Shown: positions 1-8,769 of the stretch, in pieces
How the letters are laid out: each line of letters begins with the position of its first letter
Position numbering within the stretch: the first letter of the stretch is position 1
From: Alphaproteobacteria bacterium
GTDB lineage: Bacteria > Pseudomonadota > Alphaproteobacteria > Rhodospirillales > Rhodospirillaceae
Assembly: GCA_012103295.1 (NCBI GenBank)
Contig: WLXB01000007.1
Span: forward strand, 1 to 64,000
DNA length: 64,000 nt
Direction: 5' to 3'
Program-made: the position numbers and the translations under genes
Notes under the pieces: generated by a model
The model's input: the letters and a program-made list of their open reading frames with translations, nothing else
Databases searched by the model: none
What the model was told of the DNA's origin: nothing

Positions 1-46
1 GAACCGCTGCATCGGTTTTTATGGACGTCTCTTTTTTCTTACTCAT
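1..46 (-). CDS. hisE: HisE N-terminus (partial)
   Basis: Only the first 15 codons lie inside the window ([15 protein letters not shown]) and the gene runs off the left edge. The ATG overlaps the hisF stop codon (TGA/ATG sharing bases), which shows translational coupling. Phosphoribosyl-ATP pyrophosphatase (HisE) follows hisF in alphaproteobacterial his operons, so the name rests on position; the visible residues are too few to confirm the family. Confidence 0.5.
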   Translation of the reverse strand, partial: MSKKKETSIKTDAAV

Positions 47-828
47 GCCGCCTCCGCGTGTGCTGAACCGATTGGCCGCACGGGCAAACCCGCGCCGGCG
101 AGGTGGGCTTTAGCATCACCAATAGAATGGTCGCCGAAGTGAAAGATAGAGGCTGCCAACACGGCCGTCGCGTGGCCATCCCGCACCCCTGCGACCATGT
201 GATCAAGTGTACCAACTCCGCCAGAAGCAATCACCGGAATGGAGACGGCATCGGCCACAGCGCGTGTCAGCGGAATGTCATATCCATCCCGGGTTCCGTC
301 TCGATCCATCGAAGTCAGCAGAATTTCTCCGGCTCCATACTCAGCCATACGCCTAGCCCAATCGACAGCGTCAAGACCCGTCGGCGTCCGGCCACCGTGG
401 GTGAAAATCTCATACGCCCCAGGGGTCACAGATTTTGGATCGACGGCGACAACAATACATTGACTGCCGAATTTCTCGGCTGCTTCGCGCACGAACTCTG
501 GGCGGTCGACCGCCGCCGTATTGATCGACACCTTGTCGGCGCCCGCCAGAAGAAGTCTACGAATGTCGTCGACCGTGCGCACACCACCCCCCACGGTGAC
601 TGGCATAAAGCAGTGCTCGGCGGTACGTGCGACAACGTCATAAAACGTATCTCGCTTCTCGTGACTGGCCGTAATGTCGAGAAAACATAATTCGTCTGCT
701 CCGGCTGCGTCATAGACTTGTGCTTGCTCGACAGGATCACCGGCATCACGCAAATCAACGAAGTTTACGCCCTTAACAACACGGCCATCTTTAACATCGA
801 GACACGGTATGACACGGACAGTCAACAT
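43..828 (-). CDS. hisF: Imidazole glycerol phosphate synthase, cyclase subunit HisF
   Basis: 261 residues, the normal HisF length. This is the cytoplasmic (beta-alpha)8 barrel that takes ammonia from HisH and converts PRFAR to imidazole glycerol phosphate and AICAR in histidine synthesis. The two catalytic aspartates are visible at D11 (VIPCLD) and D130 (VVAVD), and phosphate-binding glycine loops occur at about 80-82 (VGGGV) and near residue 200 (IASGGVG). It sits seven bases after hisA and overlaps hisE, so it belongs to the same transcript. Nothing is odd about it. Confidence 0.97.
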   Translation of the reverse strand: MLTVRVIPCLDVKDGRVVKGVNFVDLRDAGDPVEQAQVYDAAGADELCFLDITASHEKRDTFYDVVARTAEHCFMPVTVGGGVRTVDDIRRLLLAGADKVSINTAAVDRPEFVREAAEKFGSQCIVVAVDPKSVTPGAYEIFTHGGRTPTGLDAVDWARRMAEYGAGEILLTSMDRDGTRDGYDIPLTRAVADAVSIPVIASGGVGTLDHMVAGVRDGHATAVLAASIFHFGDHSIGDAKAHLAGAGLPVRPIGSAHAEAA

Positions 829-835
829 AGTCGGC

Positions 836-1576
836 TCACTTCGCTAACAACGCGATCGCTTCGGACAAATTGATCCGCCCATCATAAAGCGCACGCCCAG
901 AAATCACACCTGTGATCCCCGGAGACGTATGAGCTCGCGTTTTTATCGCGGAGAGATCTTCCATCGTAGCCACGCCGCCAGAGACAATGACGGGAATTCC
1001 CACCGCATCGGCGAGGGCGGCGGACGCATCAATATTTGGACCACCAAGCACACCATCACGATCAATATCTGTGTGAATGATAGCCGCAACGCCTGCATCT
1101 TCGAACCGCCTAGCGAGATCAGACGCGGTGATATCCGATGTTTCAGCCCAGCCCTCGACGGCAACCCGCCCGGCCCTGGCATCGATGCCGACCGCTATCC
1201 GACCCGGAAAGGCAGCACAGGACGACCGAACCAAATCTGGGTTTTTGACGGCTGCAGTGCCAAGAACAACGCGCTCAACACCCGACGAGAGCCAATGGGA
1301 CACCATCGCAATGTCGCGAATGCCACCACCCAATTGAACGGGCTGATCGACCGTCGCAACTATGGCCTCCACAGCAGCAGCATTGACCGGCTTGCCGGCA
1401 AATGCGCCATTAAGGTCAACCACATGTATCCAGTCGGCACCCGCATCAGAAAACACCTGGGCTTGCGCAGCGGGATCATCGTTGAACACCGTTGCTCGCT
1501 CCATATCACCTTGAGCCAACCGCACACATTGGCCGTCTTTGAGGTCGATGGCGGGGTAAAGAATCACGTCAGCCAT
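836..1576 (-). CDS. hisA: Phosphoribosylformimino-AICAR isomerase HisA
   Basis: A 246-residue TIM barrel that isomerises ProFAR to PRFAR, the fourth step of histidine synthesis. The family opening motif [13 protein letters not shown] carries the catalytic aspartate; the phosphate loops LGGGIRD and VSGGVA and the second acid region (HTDIDRDG) are present. I chose the ATG at 1576, giving [11 protein letters not shown], which lies two bases after the hisH stop and gives the usual N-terminus. An in-frame ATG at 1591 would overlap hisH and add five residues. It is homologous to the neighbouring HisF, as expected for this half-barrel pair. Confidence 0.95.
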   Translation of the reverse strand: MADVILYPAIDLKDGQCVRLAQGDMERATVFNDDPAAQAQVFSDAGADWIHVVDLNGAFAGKPVNAAAVEAIVATVDQPVQLGGGIRDIAMVSHWLSSGVERVVLGTAAVKNPDLVRSSCAAFPGRIAVGIDARAGRVAVEGWAETSDITASDLARRFEDAGVAAIIHTDIDRDGVLGGPNIDASAALADAVGIPVIVSGGVATMEDLSAIKTRAHTSPGITGVISGRALYDGRINLSEAIALLAK

Positions 1577-1578
1577 AC

Positions 1579-2238
1579 TCACGGTGTCCATTTCAGAAAA
1601 TTGGTGATCAGCCGCAAACCAAGCCCCTGGCTTTTCTCGGGATGGAACTGAGTGCCAAATAGAGTGTCTCTACCAATCGCGGCGGTGACGGTTTGGCCGT
1701 AATCGACCGTGGCACAAACCGTTGCCAGATCTTCACAGGCGACATGGTAACTATGGACAAAGTAAGCGAACGGATCGTCACCCAAGTTGCTGAGTACCGG
1801 GTGCGGTGTCGTGATGTCTAAACGGTTCCACCCCATATGCGGGATACGCGGGCCGGTGCCGGCAGGCCCGGCCTGCGCCGATGGCGCAAGAGCCTCAACC
1901 ACTCCTGAAATCCAATCAAACCCGGCGGTTTTGCTGTGCTCCAAACCCGTCGTCACCATCAGTTGCATACCAACACAGATGCCGAAGAAAGGACGGGCGT
2001 TCGAAATCACCGCGTGCTGCAACGCGTCGACCATACCCGGCACGTTCTCAAGACCTGCTTTGCAATCGGCGAATGCGCCGACACCCGGCAACACTACGCG
2101 ATCAGCGCGGGCAACCGCATCTGCATCGGCGGTAACAGATACCGTGGCGGCAATATCGGAGTCTGCTGCTGCACGCTCAAAGGCTTTAGCAGCAGACCGC
2201 AAGTTGCCCGATCCATAATCAACGATAACAATCTGCAT
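1579..2238 (-). CDS. hisH: Imidazole glycerol phosphate synthase, glutaminase subunit HisH
   Basis: 219 residues. A class I glutamine amidotransferase that supplies ammonia to HisF. The nucleophile elbow [11 protein letters not shown] contains the catalytic cysteine, and the His-Glu pair is in QFHPEKSQ near the C-terminus. The N-terminal [11 protein letters not shown] and VLPGVGAF motifs are typical. The gene precedes hisA directly, and 58 bases separate it from hisB upstream; no DUF2628 gene lies between hisB and hisH, unlike in many Rhizobiales. Confidence 0.96.
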   Translation of the reverse strand: MQIVIVDYGSGNLRSAAKAFERAAADSDIAATVSVTADADAVARADRVVLPGVGAFADCKAGLENVPGMVDALQHAVISNARPFFGICVGMQLMVTTGLEHSKTAGFDWISGVVEALAPSAQAGPAGTGPRIPHMGWNRLDITTPHPVLSNLGDDPFAYFVHSYHVACEDLATVCATVDYGQTVTAAIGRDTLFGTQFHPEKSQGLGLRLITNFLKWTP

Positions 2239-2296
2239 CTTCAGACTTTCGGCGCTTGGCCTCTAGCGGTGGGCGCCGTCGCCTAAACGGACACCC

Positions 2297-2884
2297 TTAG
2301 AGCTTGCCCTTGGTCGACGGAATAGTGTCGGCTTTACGGTCATCGATCTCGATGGCCGCGCGGAGCGATCGTGCCAATCCCTTAAAACAGGATTCAACGA
2401 TATGGTGATTATTATCACCATACTTATTCCACACATGCAGCGTGACGCCTGCCGCCTGAGCAAACGCCTGGAACCACTCTTTAAAAAGCTCCGTGTCCAT
2501 ATCGCCAAGTTTGGGCTTGGAGAACTCAACCTTCCAAATCAGATAGGGACGATTGGACAAATCCAAAGCCACTTCGGTCAGGGTTTCATCCATTGGAATA
2601 ACCGCGGAGCCATAGCGGGTAATGCCCGTGCGGTCGCCGAGAGCCTGAGCCACAGCTTCGCCAATGCAAATACCGACATCTTCCGTGGTGTGGTGAAAAT
2701 CGATGTGCAAATCGCCTTTGGCCTCAACGGCAATATCCACCAGGCTGTGCCGCGACAGTTGCTCAAGCATGTGATCTAGGAAACCAATACCGGTCGCGAC
2801 CGTATACTGGCCGTTACCGTCGAGATTCACGGTGACGGAGATATCCGTTTCCTTGGTGCTTCGGGTAACCGTTGCGGTCCGCAT
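2297..2884 (-). CDS. hisB: Imidazoleglycerol-phosphate dehydratase HisB
   Basis: 195 residues, the monofunctional bacterial form without the phosphatase domain. It dehydrates imidazole glycerol phosphate to imidazole acetol phosphate using manganese. Metal-binding histidine motifs are clear: [17 protein letters not shown] and DNNHHIVES. The ATG at 2884 follows a purine-rich AAAGGG and gives [14 protein letters not shown]; a longer frame starting at 2947 lacks family similarity in its extra residues. It is the first his gene in this block, so the 240-base gap to the divergent regulator at 3126 should hold the operon promoter. Confidence 0.96.
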   Translation of the reverse strand: MRTATVTRSTKETDISVTVNLDGNGQYTVATGIGFLDHMLEQLSRHSLVDIAVEAKGDLHIDFHHTTEDVGICIGEAVAQALGDRTGITRYGSAVIPMDETLTEVALDLSNRPYLIWKVEFSKPKLGDMDTELFKEWFQAFAQAAGVTLHVWNKYGDNNHHIVESCFKGLARSLRAAIEIDDRKADTIPSTKGKL

Positions 2885-3125
2885 GGCGATGCCCTTTATC
2901 CTTTGATTCCGCGATCTTTTAGCAGGTCGTCTTCCGCAAAGCCACAAAGCCGATAGGTCAATGGGTGCGACCAGAAACTTATTCGACGACCCCCGATATA
3001 ACCAGCAATTGAGCGAGCCCCCACTTATTAGGCCGGGACACGCTGAAGGCGAGAAGTTACAATGGTTATAGGTCTATGACGTAGGCTGAAATTAAAAAAC
3101 AATCTAATGATAAAAATAAAAACCT

Positions 3126-3608
3126 ATGGAACAAACAGCAGTGAACAATATGGCAGCAAACAGAAGAGGCAGACCGCCCGGTGCTCGAGCGGGATCTCCT
3201 GATCCCATCGATATACATGTCGGGCGGCGCGTCAAACTCCGACGAACTCTGTTGCGCATCAGCCAAGAACAATTGGCTGGTGACATCGGAGTGACATTTC
3301 AACAGGTGCAAAAATATGAGAGTGGGCATAACCGTGTAAGCGCGTCGCGTTTGTACGATATTTCCCGCGTTCTCGATTGTCCGATTTCCTACTTCTTTGA
3401 AGATATCGGCGATGACGTCACAACTGAAAGAGCAACGCCCGAACCGAGAACCGGCGAAGGCTTATCGGAATCTCAAGCGGGATACGATGATGATCCGATG
3501 CAACGGACAGAAACGCTCGAACTAGTCCGGGCTTATTGGCGACTACATGGTGGAGAGTTGCGCCGCAACGTACTCGACCTGCTCGTCAACATGTCAAAAC
3601 GAGAATAA
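3126..3608 (+). CDS. XRE-family helix-turn-helix regulator
   Basis: 160 residues. A single Cro/CI-type DNA-binding domain at about residues 32-93 is visible: VGRRVKLRRTLLRISQEQLA, then IGVTFQQVQKYESG with the recognition helix and the RVSASRLYDISRVL tail. It is preceded by a basic, proline-rich N-terminus and followed by an acidic tail of about 65 residues. This layout matches a widespread alphaproteobacterial regulator family whose targets vary, so I cannot name a regulon. A second in-frame ATG at 3150 is possible; neither has a clear ribosome-binding site. The gene is divergent from hisB and convergent with the response regulator. Confidence 0.85.
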   Translation: MEQTAVNNMAANRRGRPPGARAGSPDPIDIHVGRRVKLRRTLLRISQEQLAGDIGVTFQQVQKYESGHNRVSASRLYDISRVLDCPISYFFEDIGDDVTTERATPEPRTGEGLSESQAGYDDDPMQRTETLELVRAYWRLHGGELRRNVLDLLVNMSKRE

Positions 3609-3645
3609 CCCGCCGTTTCGGCTGGTTTTTGAAAAGTCCCTTTTC

Positions 3646-3682
3646 GCGGCGGCTCCATTCGGGGTCGCCGCTAAGAGTTTTT
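3646..3682. terminator. Possible bidirectional terminator
   Basis: A GCGGCG / CGCCGC stem (3646-3651 and 3666-3671) with a 14-base loop is followed on the plus strand by a T run (3678-3682). On the minus strand it is followed a little later by TTTT. It sits between two convergent stop codons, where a shared terminator is expected. The stem is short and the loop large, so confidence is modest. Confidence 0.4.
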
Positions 3683-3690
3683 GACGTGCC

Positions 3691-4383
3691 TTAAGGCTTG
3701 AGGCGATACCCACCGGGCTCTGTAATGAGGAGCTGTGCATTGGACGGATCAGGTTCAATTTTCTGACGCAATCGATAGACATGGGTTTCGAGCGTATGCG
3801 TGGTGACACCAGCGTTATACCCCCAAACCTCGTCCAATAGAGTTTCCCGTTGGACCGTTTTATCACCGACGCGAAAGAGATACTTCAGGATCGCGGTTTC
3901 TTTCTCCGTTAGGCGAACTTTTTTCTCCGTTTCGTCGTGGATCAGCATCTTTGCGGCGGGCTGAAATTTATACGGTCCAACAACGAATATGGCATCGTCA
4001 GATTGATTGTGCTGTCTCAGATGGGCCCGCACACGTGCGAGCAGAACGGTCAATCGGAACGGCTTGGTGACATAGTCATTGGCACCGGCATCCAGTCCAG
4101 TGACCGTATCGTCTTCACCATCTGCCGCGGTCAGCATAATGATCGGCGAACGGACCCCAGCCTCTCGCATGGTCCGGCAGACATCGCGGCCATCCATGTC
4201 TGGCAGACCGAGATCGAGAATGATGACATCGAAGACCTGCCCCTTGGCCAGATCAACTGCCTCGGCGCCTGTAGCAGCCTGCACTATGGTTTCAAAATCC
4301 TCTTGCTCTTGCAGTTGCTCCACCAATGAATGGCGCAACATGTCGTCATCGTCGACAAGGAGGAGTGATTTTCCTGAAGCCAT
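3691..4383 (-). CDS. OmpR-family response regulator
   Basis: 230 residues with a receiver domain (about 1-120) and a winged-helix DNA-binding domain (about 132-230). The receiver has the acidic pocket VDDDD, the phospho-acceptor aspartate in VIILDLGLPDMDG, the conserved threonine in MLTAADG and the lysine in YVTKPFR. The effector domain shows the family RLTEKETAILKYL and THTLETHVYRLRQKIE segments. No histidine kinase gene is adjacent, so it is an orphan regulator here. It resembles the small set of conserved alphaproteobacterial OmpR regulators such as CenR, but I cannot assign it firmly. Confidence 0.9.
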   Translation of the reverse strand: MASGKSLLLVDDDDMLRHSLVEQLQEQEDFETIVQAATGAEAVDLAKGQVFDVIILDLGLPDMDGRDVCRTMREAGVRSPIIMLTAADGEDDTVTGLDAGANDYVTKPFRLTVLLARVRAHLRQHNQSDDAIFVVGPYKFQPAAKMLIHDETEKKVRLTEKETAILKYLFRVGDKTVQRETLLDEVWGYNAGVTTHTLETHVYRLRQKIEPDPSNAQLLITEPGGYRLKP

Positions 4384-4591
4384 TGAGGTCTCCGGTACAG
4401 TTGGCGTGGGCGCTGGCGGATATTACGAGAAACTCGGCAAGACGCCAGCGGTGTCACAAAGAAATTCGGCCCATATTGCCAATCATTCGCCCAATTGGCG
4501 GTCACTAAGAGTCGTGCTGGGTTGTTTTGGGGGCCTAGAAGGCCCAAATCCTGACCCTGCACAATCGAGAAAAACGAGTTATAACAGACAC

Positions 4592-5725
4592 ATGAGCGTA
4601 GAGCCCCAAACAGACTCTGACATTGAACTGGTCGCCGTCCTCGAAACGGTCGATCGCGCCGTTGCGGAACTGCGCCGCGGCTCCGCAGTTGTCGTGATCT
4701 CCGACGGTGAGGCCCTGCTCGTGCGCCCAGCGGAAACTGTGGATGCTGGACCGCTGCCCTTTTTCGGCCGGCAAGATTTAGACGATATATCCGTCGCGGT
4801 TACCGGACGGCGAGCGGCCATTCTAGGCTTAGCCGATCCCACCGCGCCGGCCGTTGTTTTGCAGCAAAAAGATGGCTTTAGTCCGAGCGCCATACGAGCA
4901 CTTATCGATCCAAAAGCGGATAATCAAGGCCCGGTGCCACCAACCGGTGTGACCGGTCAAATGGCCGGTGAAAGCTCAGCCGCATACACGGCTGTCCGTC
5001 TAACCAAGATTGCGCGCCTCTTACCGGCTGTGGTTATTGCCACCATTACCGCGAATGACGCCGTGGCTTGGGCCGCCGCCAATGGCCGCACTGTTGTATC
5101 GGCACCGGCCGTACTCGCCTATGACCGGCTTCAGGCGGACACCTTAGTCCCGGTTTCCGAAGCGCGTGTACCCCTCGCTGGATGTGAGAATACCAAGATC
5201 ATCGCTTTTCGGCCTCGGGATGGTGGCGTTGAACATCTCGCCATCATCATCGGTGAACCCGATACCAGCGCGCCGGTGCTGACTCGGCTGCATTCGGAAT
5301 GCTTCACAGGGGATCTCCTCGGATCACTAAAGTGCGATTGTGGTGATCAACTGCGTGGCGCTGTCACGGCCATTGCCGAAAATGGCGGCGGTGTTTTGCT
5401 GTACCTTGCGCAAGAAGGGCGCGGCATCGGCTTGGTCAACAAGTTACGCGCCTATGAACTCCAAGAGAAAGGCTTCGACACTGTCGACGCCAATGAGCAA
5501 TTGGGCTTCGACGACGACGAACGGATATATCTTCCAGCCGTTCAAATGTTGACACGCCTCGGGGTTAGTCAGGTCAAGTTGTTGACCAACAACCCTGCCA
5601 AAGTCGGCGCCCTCGCCCGCCACGGCGTAGCCGTTACCGAGCGCGTTGCCCACGTGTTCCCGTCAAATCAACACAACTGGTCTTACCTCGACACCAAGGC
5701 CAAACGATCAGGACATTTGTTCTAG
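4592..5725 (+). CDS. ribA: GTP cyclohydrolase II
   Basis: 377 residues. The C-terminal half is a standard GTP cyclohydrolase II, the first enzyme of riboflavin synthesis. The zinc ligands are three cysteines in RLHSECFTGDLLGSLKCDCG, followed by YLAQEGRGIGL and the DANEQLGFDDDERIY and LTNNPAKV motifs. The N-terminal 175 residues are an extra domain common in alphaproteobacterial RibA proteins and of unclear role. It does not carry the RibB acidic motifs. The ATG at 4592 is the plausible start; the open frame extends far upstream into the divergent regulator, but that part is a shadow. It is transcribed alone. Confidence 0.93.
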   Translation: MSVEPQTDSDIELVAVLETVDRAVAELRRGSAVVVISDGEALLVRPAETVDAGPLPFFGRQDLDDISVAVTGRRAAILGLADPTAPAVVLQQKDGFSPSAIRALIDPKADNQGPVPPTGVTGQMAGESSAAYTAVRLTKIARLLPAVVIATITANDAVAWAAANGRTVVSAPAVLAYDRLQADTLVPVSEARVPLAGCENTKIIAFRPRDGGVEHLAIIIGEPDTSAPVLTRLHSECFTGDLLGSLKCDCGDQLRGAVTAIAENGGGVLLYLAQEGRGIGLVNKLRAYELQEKGFDTVDANEQLGFDDDERIYLPAVQMLTRLGVSQVKLLTNNPAKVGALARHGVAVTERVAHVFPSNQHNWSYLDTKAKRSGHLF

Positions 5726-5839
5726 AGGCCTCGCATTTCCTAGATATGACCCGGCCAATTCAGCTCGGCAAAAATTACCGGGCATACGGCCATTTCCCCT
5801 TATCAACCACCTAAGTCATTGACCCCAAACGACGTCTGT

Positions 5840-5856
5840 TTGGCATGGGTTTTGCT
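5840..5856 (+). promoter_or_regulatory. Sigma-54 (RpoN) -24/-12 promoter
   Basis: The bases TTGGCATGGGTTTTGCT match the RpoN consensus YTGGCACGRNNNTTGCW at every defined position except one (T for C). The invariant GG (5842-5843) and GC (5854-5855) are exactly ten bases apart, as RpoN requires. The expected start site is near 5867, about 18 bases before the ATG at 5885 and just before the purine-rich GGGGGAAAGGA leader. I saw no obvious enhancer-binding site upstream. Confidence 0.6.
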
Positions 5857-5884
5857 TCAATAAGGGGGAAAGGACCTGCGCCCG

Positions 5885-6874
5885 ATGAACGACCTTCAAT
5901 CCCTATCCGCCTATCCCGTTGGCACCCGCCCCGAAGGGGTGATCGAAGAGGTGACCGTAAAGGGTGAGAAGCCGGATGATGAAGGCTTCACATTTTGGGA
6001 CTTTCTGGACGTTATCAATCCACTCCAACACATACCGGTCGTAAACACCATTTACCGTGAAATGACGGGTGATGAGATCAAAGCCCCAGCCAAGATGATT
6101 GGCAGCGCGATCATTGGCGGACCCATTGGATTGGCCGTCGCGATGGTCGATTCCGCCATTGAAGACACCACCGGCAAAGATCTTGGCGGACATGCGATGG
6201 CGATGTTCAAAGACGAAGGTGGGGACAATACCGATGCAGCCTCAGCGGCCCAGGTTGCCACAGCAACACATGCACCAGCTCTGATGCAGCAAAACGCTCA
6301 GAAAAGCGCTCGCGAGTTTGTTCCAGCCAATGTTTCAGCCGTATCATCGGCACAGTTCGTACCGGCGTCTCTTTTGACCGACGAGCCGGAGGACGAAGAA
6401 GCCGTTCAGGCCGCCCAGTCAGACCAACAAACCGAAGCGGCCATCGCTGCAGCAGCAGCAGCCGCGCCTCAAGGCCTGGTCTTTATGCCATTGGCCGGTA
6501 GACAGGGCTCAGCACCCAAACCCATTGCCATTGGAGCTGCCGACCAACAGTTCTACGCCATTGACCGCAGCGGACTGCGGACCACCGCCCGCGCCGCCGC
6601 TGCACGTCAGCAGCTTGACCAAACCGCCTTGGCACAACTTCAAGGCCAGGGTGCTGTTCCCGGAGGACTGTCGCCAAACGCCAAGGGACTTGACCCTCTT
6701 CTTGAGGCAACACGCCCGCAAGGCAATACCGGTAAACTACCAGCCGCCGACCCCTTCGCCGCCGCTAGACGGCTGGCCGAGGAGACCGATCCCGTTATGG
6801 TGCCAGCTTGGTTCGACAAAACCATGATGGACGCCATGGGTAAATATCAGGCCATGCAGAACATGGGCTCCTGA
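5885..6874 (+). CDS. Conserved alphaproteobacterial protein of unknown function
   Basis: 329 residues, function not known to me. Residues about 35-110 form a compact conserved block with the core FWDFLDVINPLQHIPVVNTI, then YREMTGDEI and a glycine-rich, possibly membrane-associating segment (MIGSAIIGGPIGLAVAMV) ending in TGKDLGGHAMAMF. I recall similar blocks in other Rhodospirillales proteins, always hypothetical. The rest is alanine- and glutamine-rich low-complexity sequence with no visible fold. No signal peptide. It is preceded by an RpoN promoter match and followed 14 bases later by an L,D-transpeptidase gene, so an envelope or motility role is possible but is inference only. Confidence 0.8.
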   Translation: MNDLQSLSAYPVGTRPEGVIEEVTVKGEKPDDEGFTFWDFLDVINPLQHIPVVNTIYREMTGDEIKAPAKMIGSAIIGGPIGLAVAMVDSAIEDTTGKDLGGHAMAMFKDEGGDNTDAASAAQVATATHAPALMQQNAQKSAREFVPANVSAVSSAQFVPASLLTDEPEDEEAVQAAQSDQQTEAAIAAAAAAAPQGLVFMPLAGRQGSAPKPIAIGAADQQFYAIDRSGLRTTARAAAARQQLDQTALAQLQGQGAVPGGLSPNAKGLDPLLEATRPQGNTGKLPAADPFAAARRLAEETDPVMVPAWFDKTMMDAMGKYQAMQNMGS

Positions 6875-6888
6875 CTTAAACTCCACTG

Positions 6889-7416
6889 ATGACCTTGATT
6901 GTTATTCCAGATCGCGCTGACAGCACACGCGGGCGTCTTAGCTTTGGCGACAACTCATATGAATGTGTGCTGGGTCGAGGTGGGATCAGTGATGCCAAGT
7001 CAGAGGGGGACGGTACGACACCCTGCGGCAGCTTTATCCTGAGGCGCGTCTTGTATCGCGCTGACAGAGGGGAAGCGCCGATCACGACATTACCGATTGC
7101 CGCCATTGAACCTAGGGATGGGTGGTGCGATGCCCCTGACGATCCGCAGTATAATCTGCCCGTTGAACACCCCTATGGTGCCAGCGCTGAAGAGCTGTGG
7201 CGCGATGATAATCGATACGATGTTTTGGTGATACTCGGACACAACGATGATCCGGTTGTACCTGGAGCCGGCAGTGCCATTTTTCTCCACGTAGCCGCAG
7301 ACGATTTTCGCCCTACCGAAGGCTGTGTTGCGATGAGGTGTGATGATCTTTTGGTCGTCCTAAAGAACTGCACTCCGGACAGCGTGATTGATATTCGGCC
7401 AGTTACTGAGTCTTAG
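6889..7416 (+). CDS. L,D-transpeptidase-like (YkuD-fold) protein
   Basis: 175 residues. The sequence follows the compact YkuD-type family: an N-terminal strand region, TTPCGSFILRRVLYR, NLPVEHPYG, and the catalytic region IFLHVAADDFRPTEGCVAM, with the histidine and the nucleophilic cysteine correctly spaced. Such enzymes make or break non-classical 3-3 or lipoprotein crosslinks in peptidoglycan. There is no signal peptide, which is frequent in this single-domain subfamily, so export is unproven. It probably shares a transcript with the preceding gene. Its 3' end overlaps the convergent yggS gene by 14 bases. Confidence 0.85.
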   Translation: MTLIVIPDRADSTRGRLSFGDNSYECVLGRGGISDAKSEGDGTTPCGSFILRRVLYRADRGEAPITTLPIAAIEPRDGWCDAPDDPQYNLPVEHPYGASAEELWRDDNRYDVLVILGHNDDPVVPGAGSAIFLHVAADDFRPTEGCVAMRCDDLLVVLKNCTPDSVIDIRPVTES

Positions 7417-8104
7417 GGCGTTCGCCAAATACGGCCGTTCCCAAGCGGACTTGGGTGGCGCCGAGTTCAATGGCCGTTTCAAAATCCGCCGACATACCCA
7501 TGCTTAATCCTGCAATACCATTGCGGGTGGCAATTTCGCGCAGGAAGGCAAAATGCAACGCCGGTTCTTCATCTTGGGGTGGGATACACATCAGGCCCGC
7601 AATGTTTAGCCCATGCGTATCGCGGCAGGTCGAAATGAAAGCATCGCTATCGGCTGGAAGAACGCCCGCTTTTTGTGGCTCTTCTCCCGTATTGATTTGA
7701 ACGAAACACGGTAGGGGCCGCGACTGCTTCGCCATTTCGTCTGCCAGAGCAGAGGCAAGTTTAGGGCGGTCGACCGTTTCAATAACATCGAACAAAGCCA
7801 CCGCATCACGGACCTTGTTGGTTTGCAACGGCCCGATGAGATGTAGGCAGACGTCAGGGTAATCGGCCTTAAGGTTGGACCATTTTTCCCCAGCTTCCTG
7901 CACTCTGTTCTCACCAAACACGCGGTGCCCGGTTTCCAGCGCGGCACGAATGGTGTCTGACGGATGCACCTTGGATACGGCAACCAGCGACACCCCCTCA
8001 ATGTTACGCTCAACATTGTGCGCCGCTTTAGACATACGTTGATGGACGGCTTGAATATTATCAGCAATGCGTACAGATAGGTCCGGATCGAGCGGGACAG
8101 ACAC
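7403..8104 (-). CDS. YggS/PLPBP pyridoxal-phosphate homeostasis protein
   Basis: 233 residues, the usual length of the YggS family. It is a single TIM barrel that binds pyridoxal 5'-phosphate and influences vitamin B6 and amino-acid pools. The PLP lysine lies in LVAVSKVHPSD; other family motifs are FGENRVQE, LHLIGPLQTNK, VETVDRPKLA, FVQINTGEEPQK, and LSMGMSADFETAIELGATQV at the C-terminus. It is not beside proC or the YggT gene here, where it often sits. It is convergent with the transpeptidase gene and divergent from the ThiE-like gene. Confidence 0.95.
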   Translation of the reverse strand: MSVPLDPDLSVRIADNIQAVHQRMSKAAHNVERNIEGVSLVAVSKVHPSDTIRAALETGHRVFGENRVQEAGEKWSNLKADYPDVCLHLIGPLQTNKVRDAVALFDVIETVDRPKLASALADEMAKQSRPLPCFVQINTGEEPQKAGVLPADSDAFISTCRDTHGLNIAGLMCIPPQDEEPALHFAFLREIATRNGIAGLSMGMSADFETAIELGATQVRLGTAVFGERPKTQ

Positions 8105-8196
8105 GGTAGGGCATCCTCACTTAAGATAGAACGATGACACCAAGCACAGATAACATAACCCTTTCAAGTCAACGCCCCTGGTCTGGGGTTTAGGCT

Positions 8197-8769
8197 GTGA
8201 AACAACAGACAATGATGCCGCAGGTTTTCGTCATGACCGACGATGTTCGCATGCCTGATCCGGTGGAGGTGGCACGGACTCTACCTCCACACTGGGGCCT
8301 CATCTTCCGGCACTACAGATCGCCAAATCGTCGACCCTTGGCCCACGACCTGGCTGCCATTTGTAGAGCGCGAGGCTTGGTTCTATTGATCGCCGCTGAC
8401 TGGCGCCTTGCCTGCGAGGTCGATGCGAACGGTGTGCATATGCCGGAAGGGCTGGCGCGAAGAAAATCCATCTCCCCCCTATTGAACGCGACCCGATCAC
8501 GACTGCTCACCACATCAGCCCATGGGCCACCGGGCATGCGGCTTGCCGCATCCATAAAAGCAGACGGTGTGTTTCTATCCCCGGTGAAGAGGACGGCGAG
8601 CCATACGAACATCGCGCCCCTGGGCGTCCTACCGTTTGCCGCAATGGCACGGCAAAGCCGCGTACCAGTCTATGCGTTGGGCGGCATTGAAGACCAAGAC
8701 GCTTTGCGTCTTAGGGCACTCGGCGCAGCGGGGATAGCAGGAATTAGTTTGGCGCGGGAAAAGCTTTAG
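8197..8769 (+). CDS. ThiE/TenI-like thiamine phosphate synthase homologue
   Basis: 190 residues. The C-terminal half has the barrel features of the ThiE/TenI family (ADGVFLSPV, VPVYALGGIED, ALGAAGIAGISLAR), and the middle has DANGVHMPEGL where ThiE has GVHLGQ. The substrate pyrophosphate motif is altered (LTTSAHGPPGMRLA rather than the usual ThiE form). It may therefore be a TenI-like or divergent protein, without thiamine phosphate synthase activity. No other thiamine gene is nearby. Its stop overlaps the convergent outer-membrane gene by four bases. Confidence 0.7.
   Translation: MKQQTMMPQVFVMTDDVRMPDPVEVARTLPPHWGLIFRHYRSPNRRPLAHDLAAICRARGLVLLIAADWRLACEVDANGVHMPEGLARRKSISPLLNATRSRLLTTSAHGPPGMRLAASIKADGVFLSPVKRTASHTNIAPLGVLPFAAMARQSRVPVYALGGIEDQDALRLRALGAAGIAGISLAREKL

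Noticed and set aside
103..690. 195-codon frame opposite hisF
   Set aside because: It is the antisense shadow of a clear HisF gene. It has no motif and no start signal.
4079..4591. Long open extension upstream of ribA
   Set aside because: It lies opposite the response-regulator gene and its translation is low-complexity serine- and arginine-rich sequence. The ATG at 4592 gives a RibA of family length.
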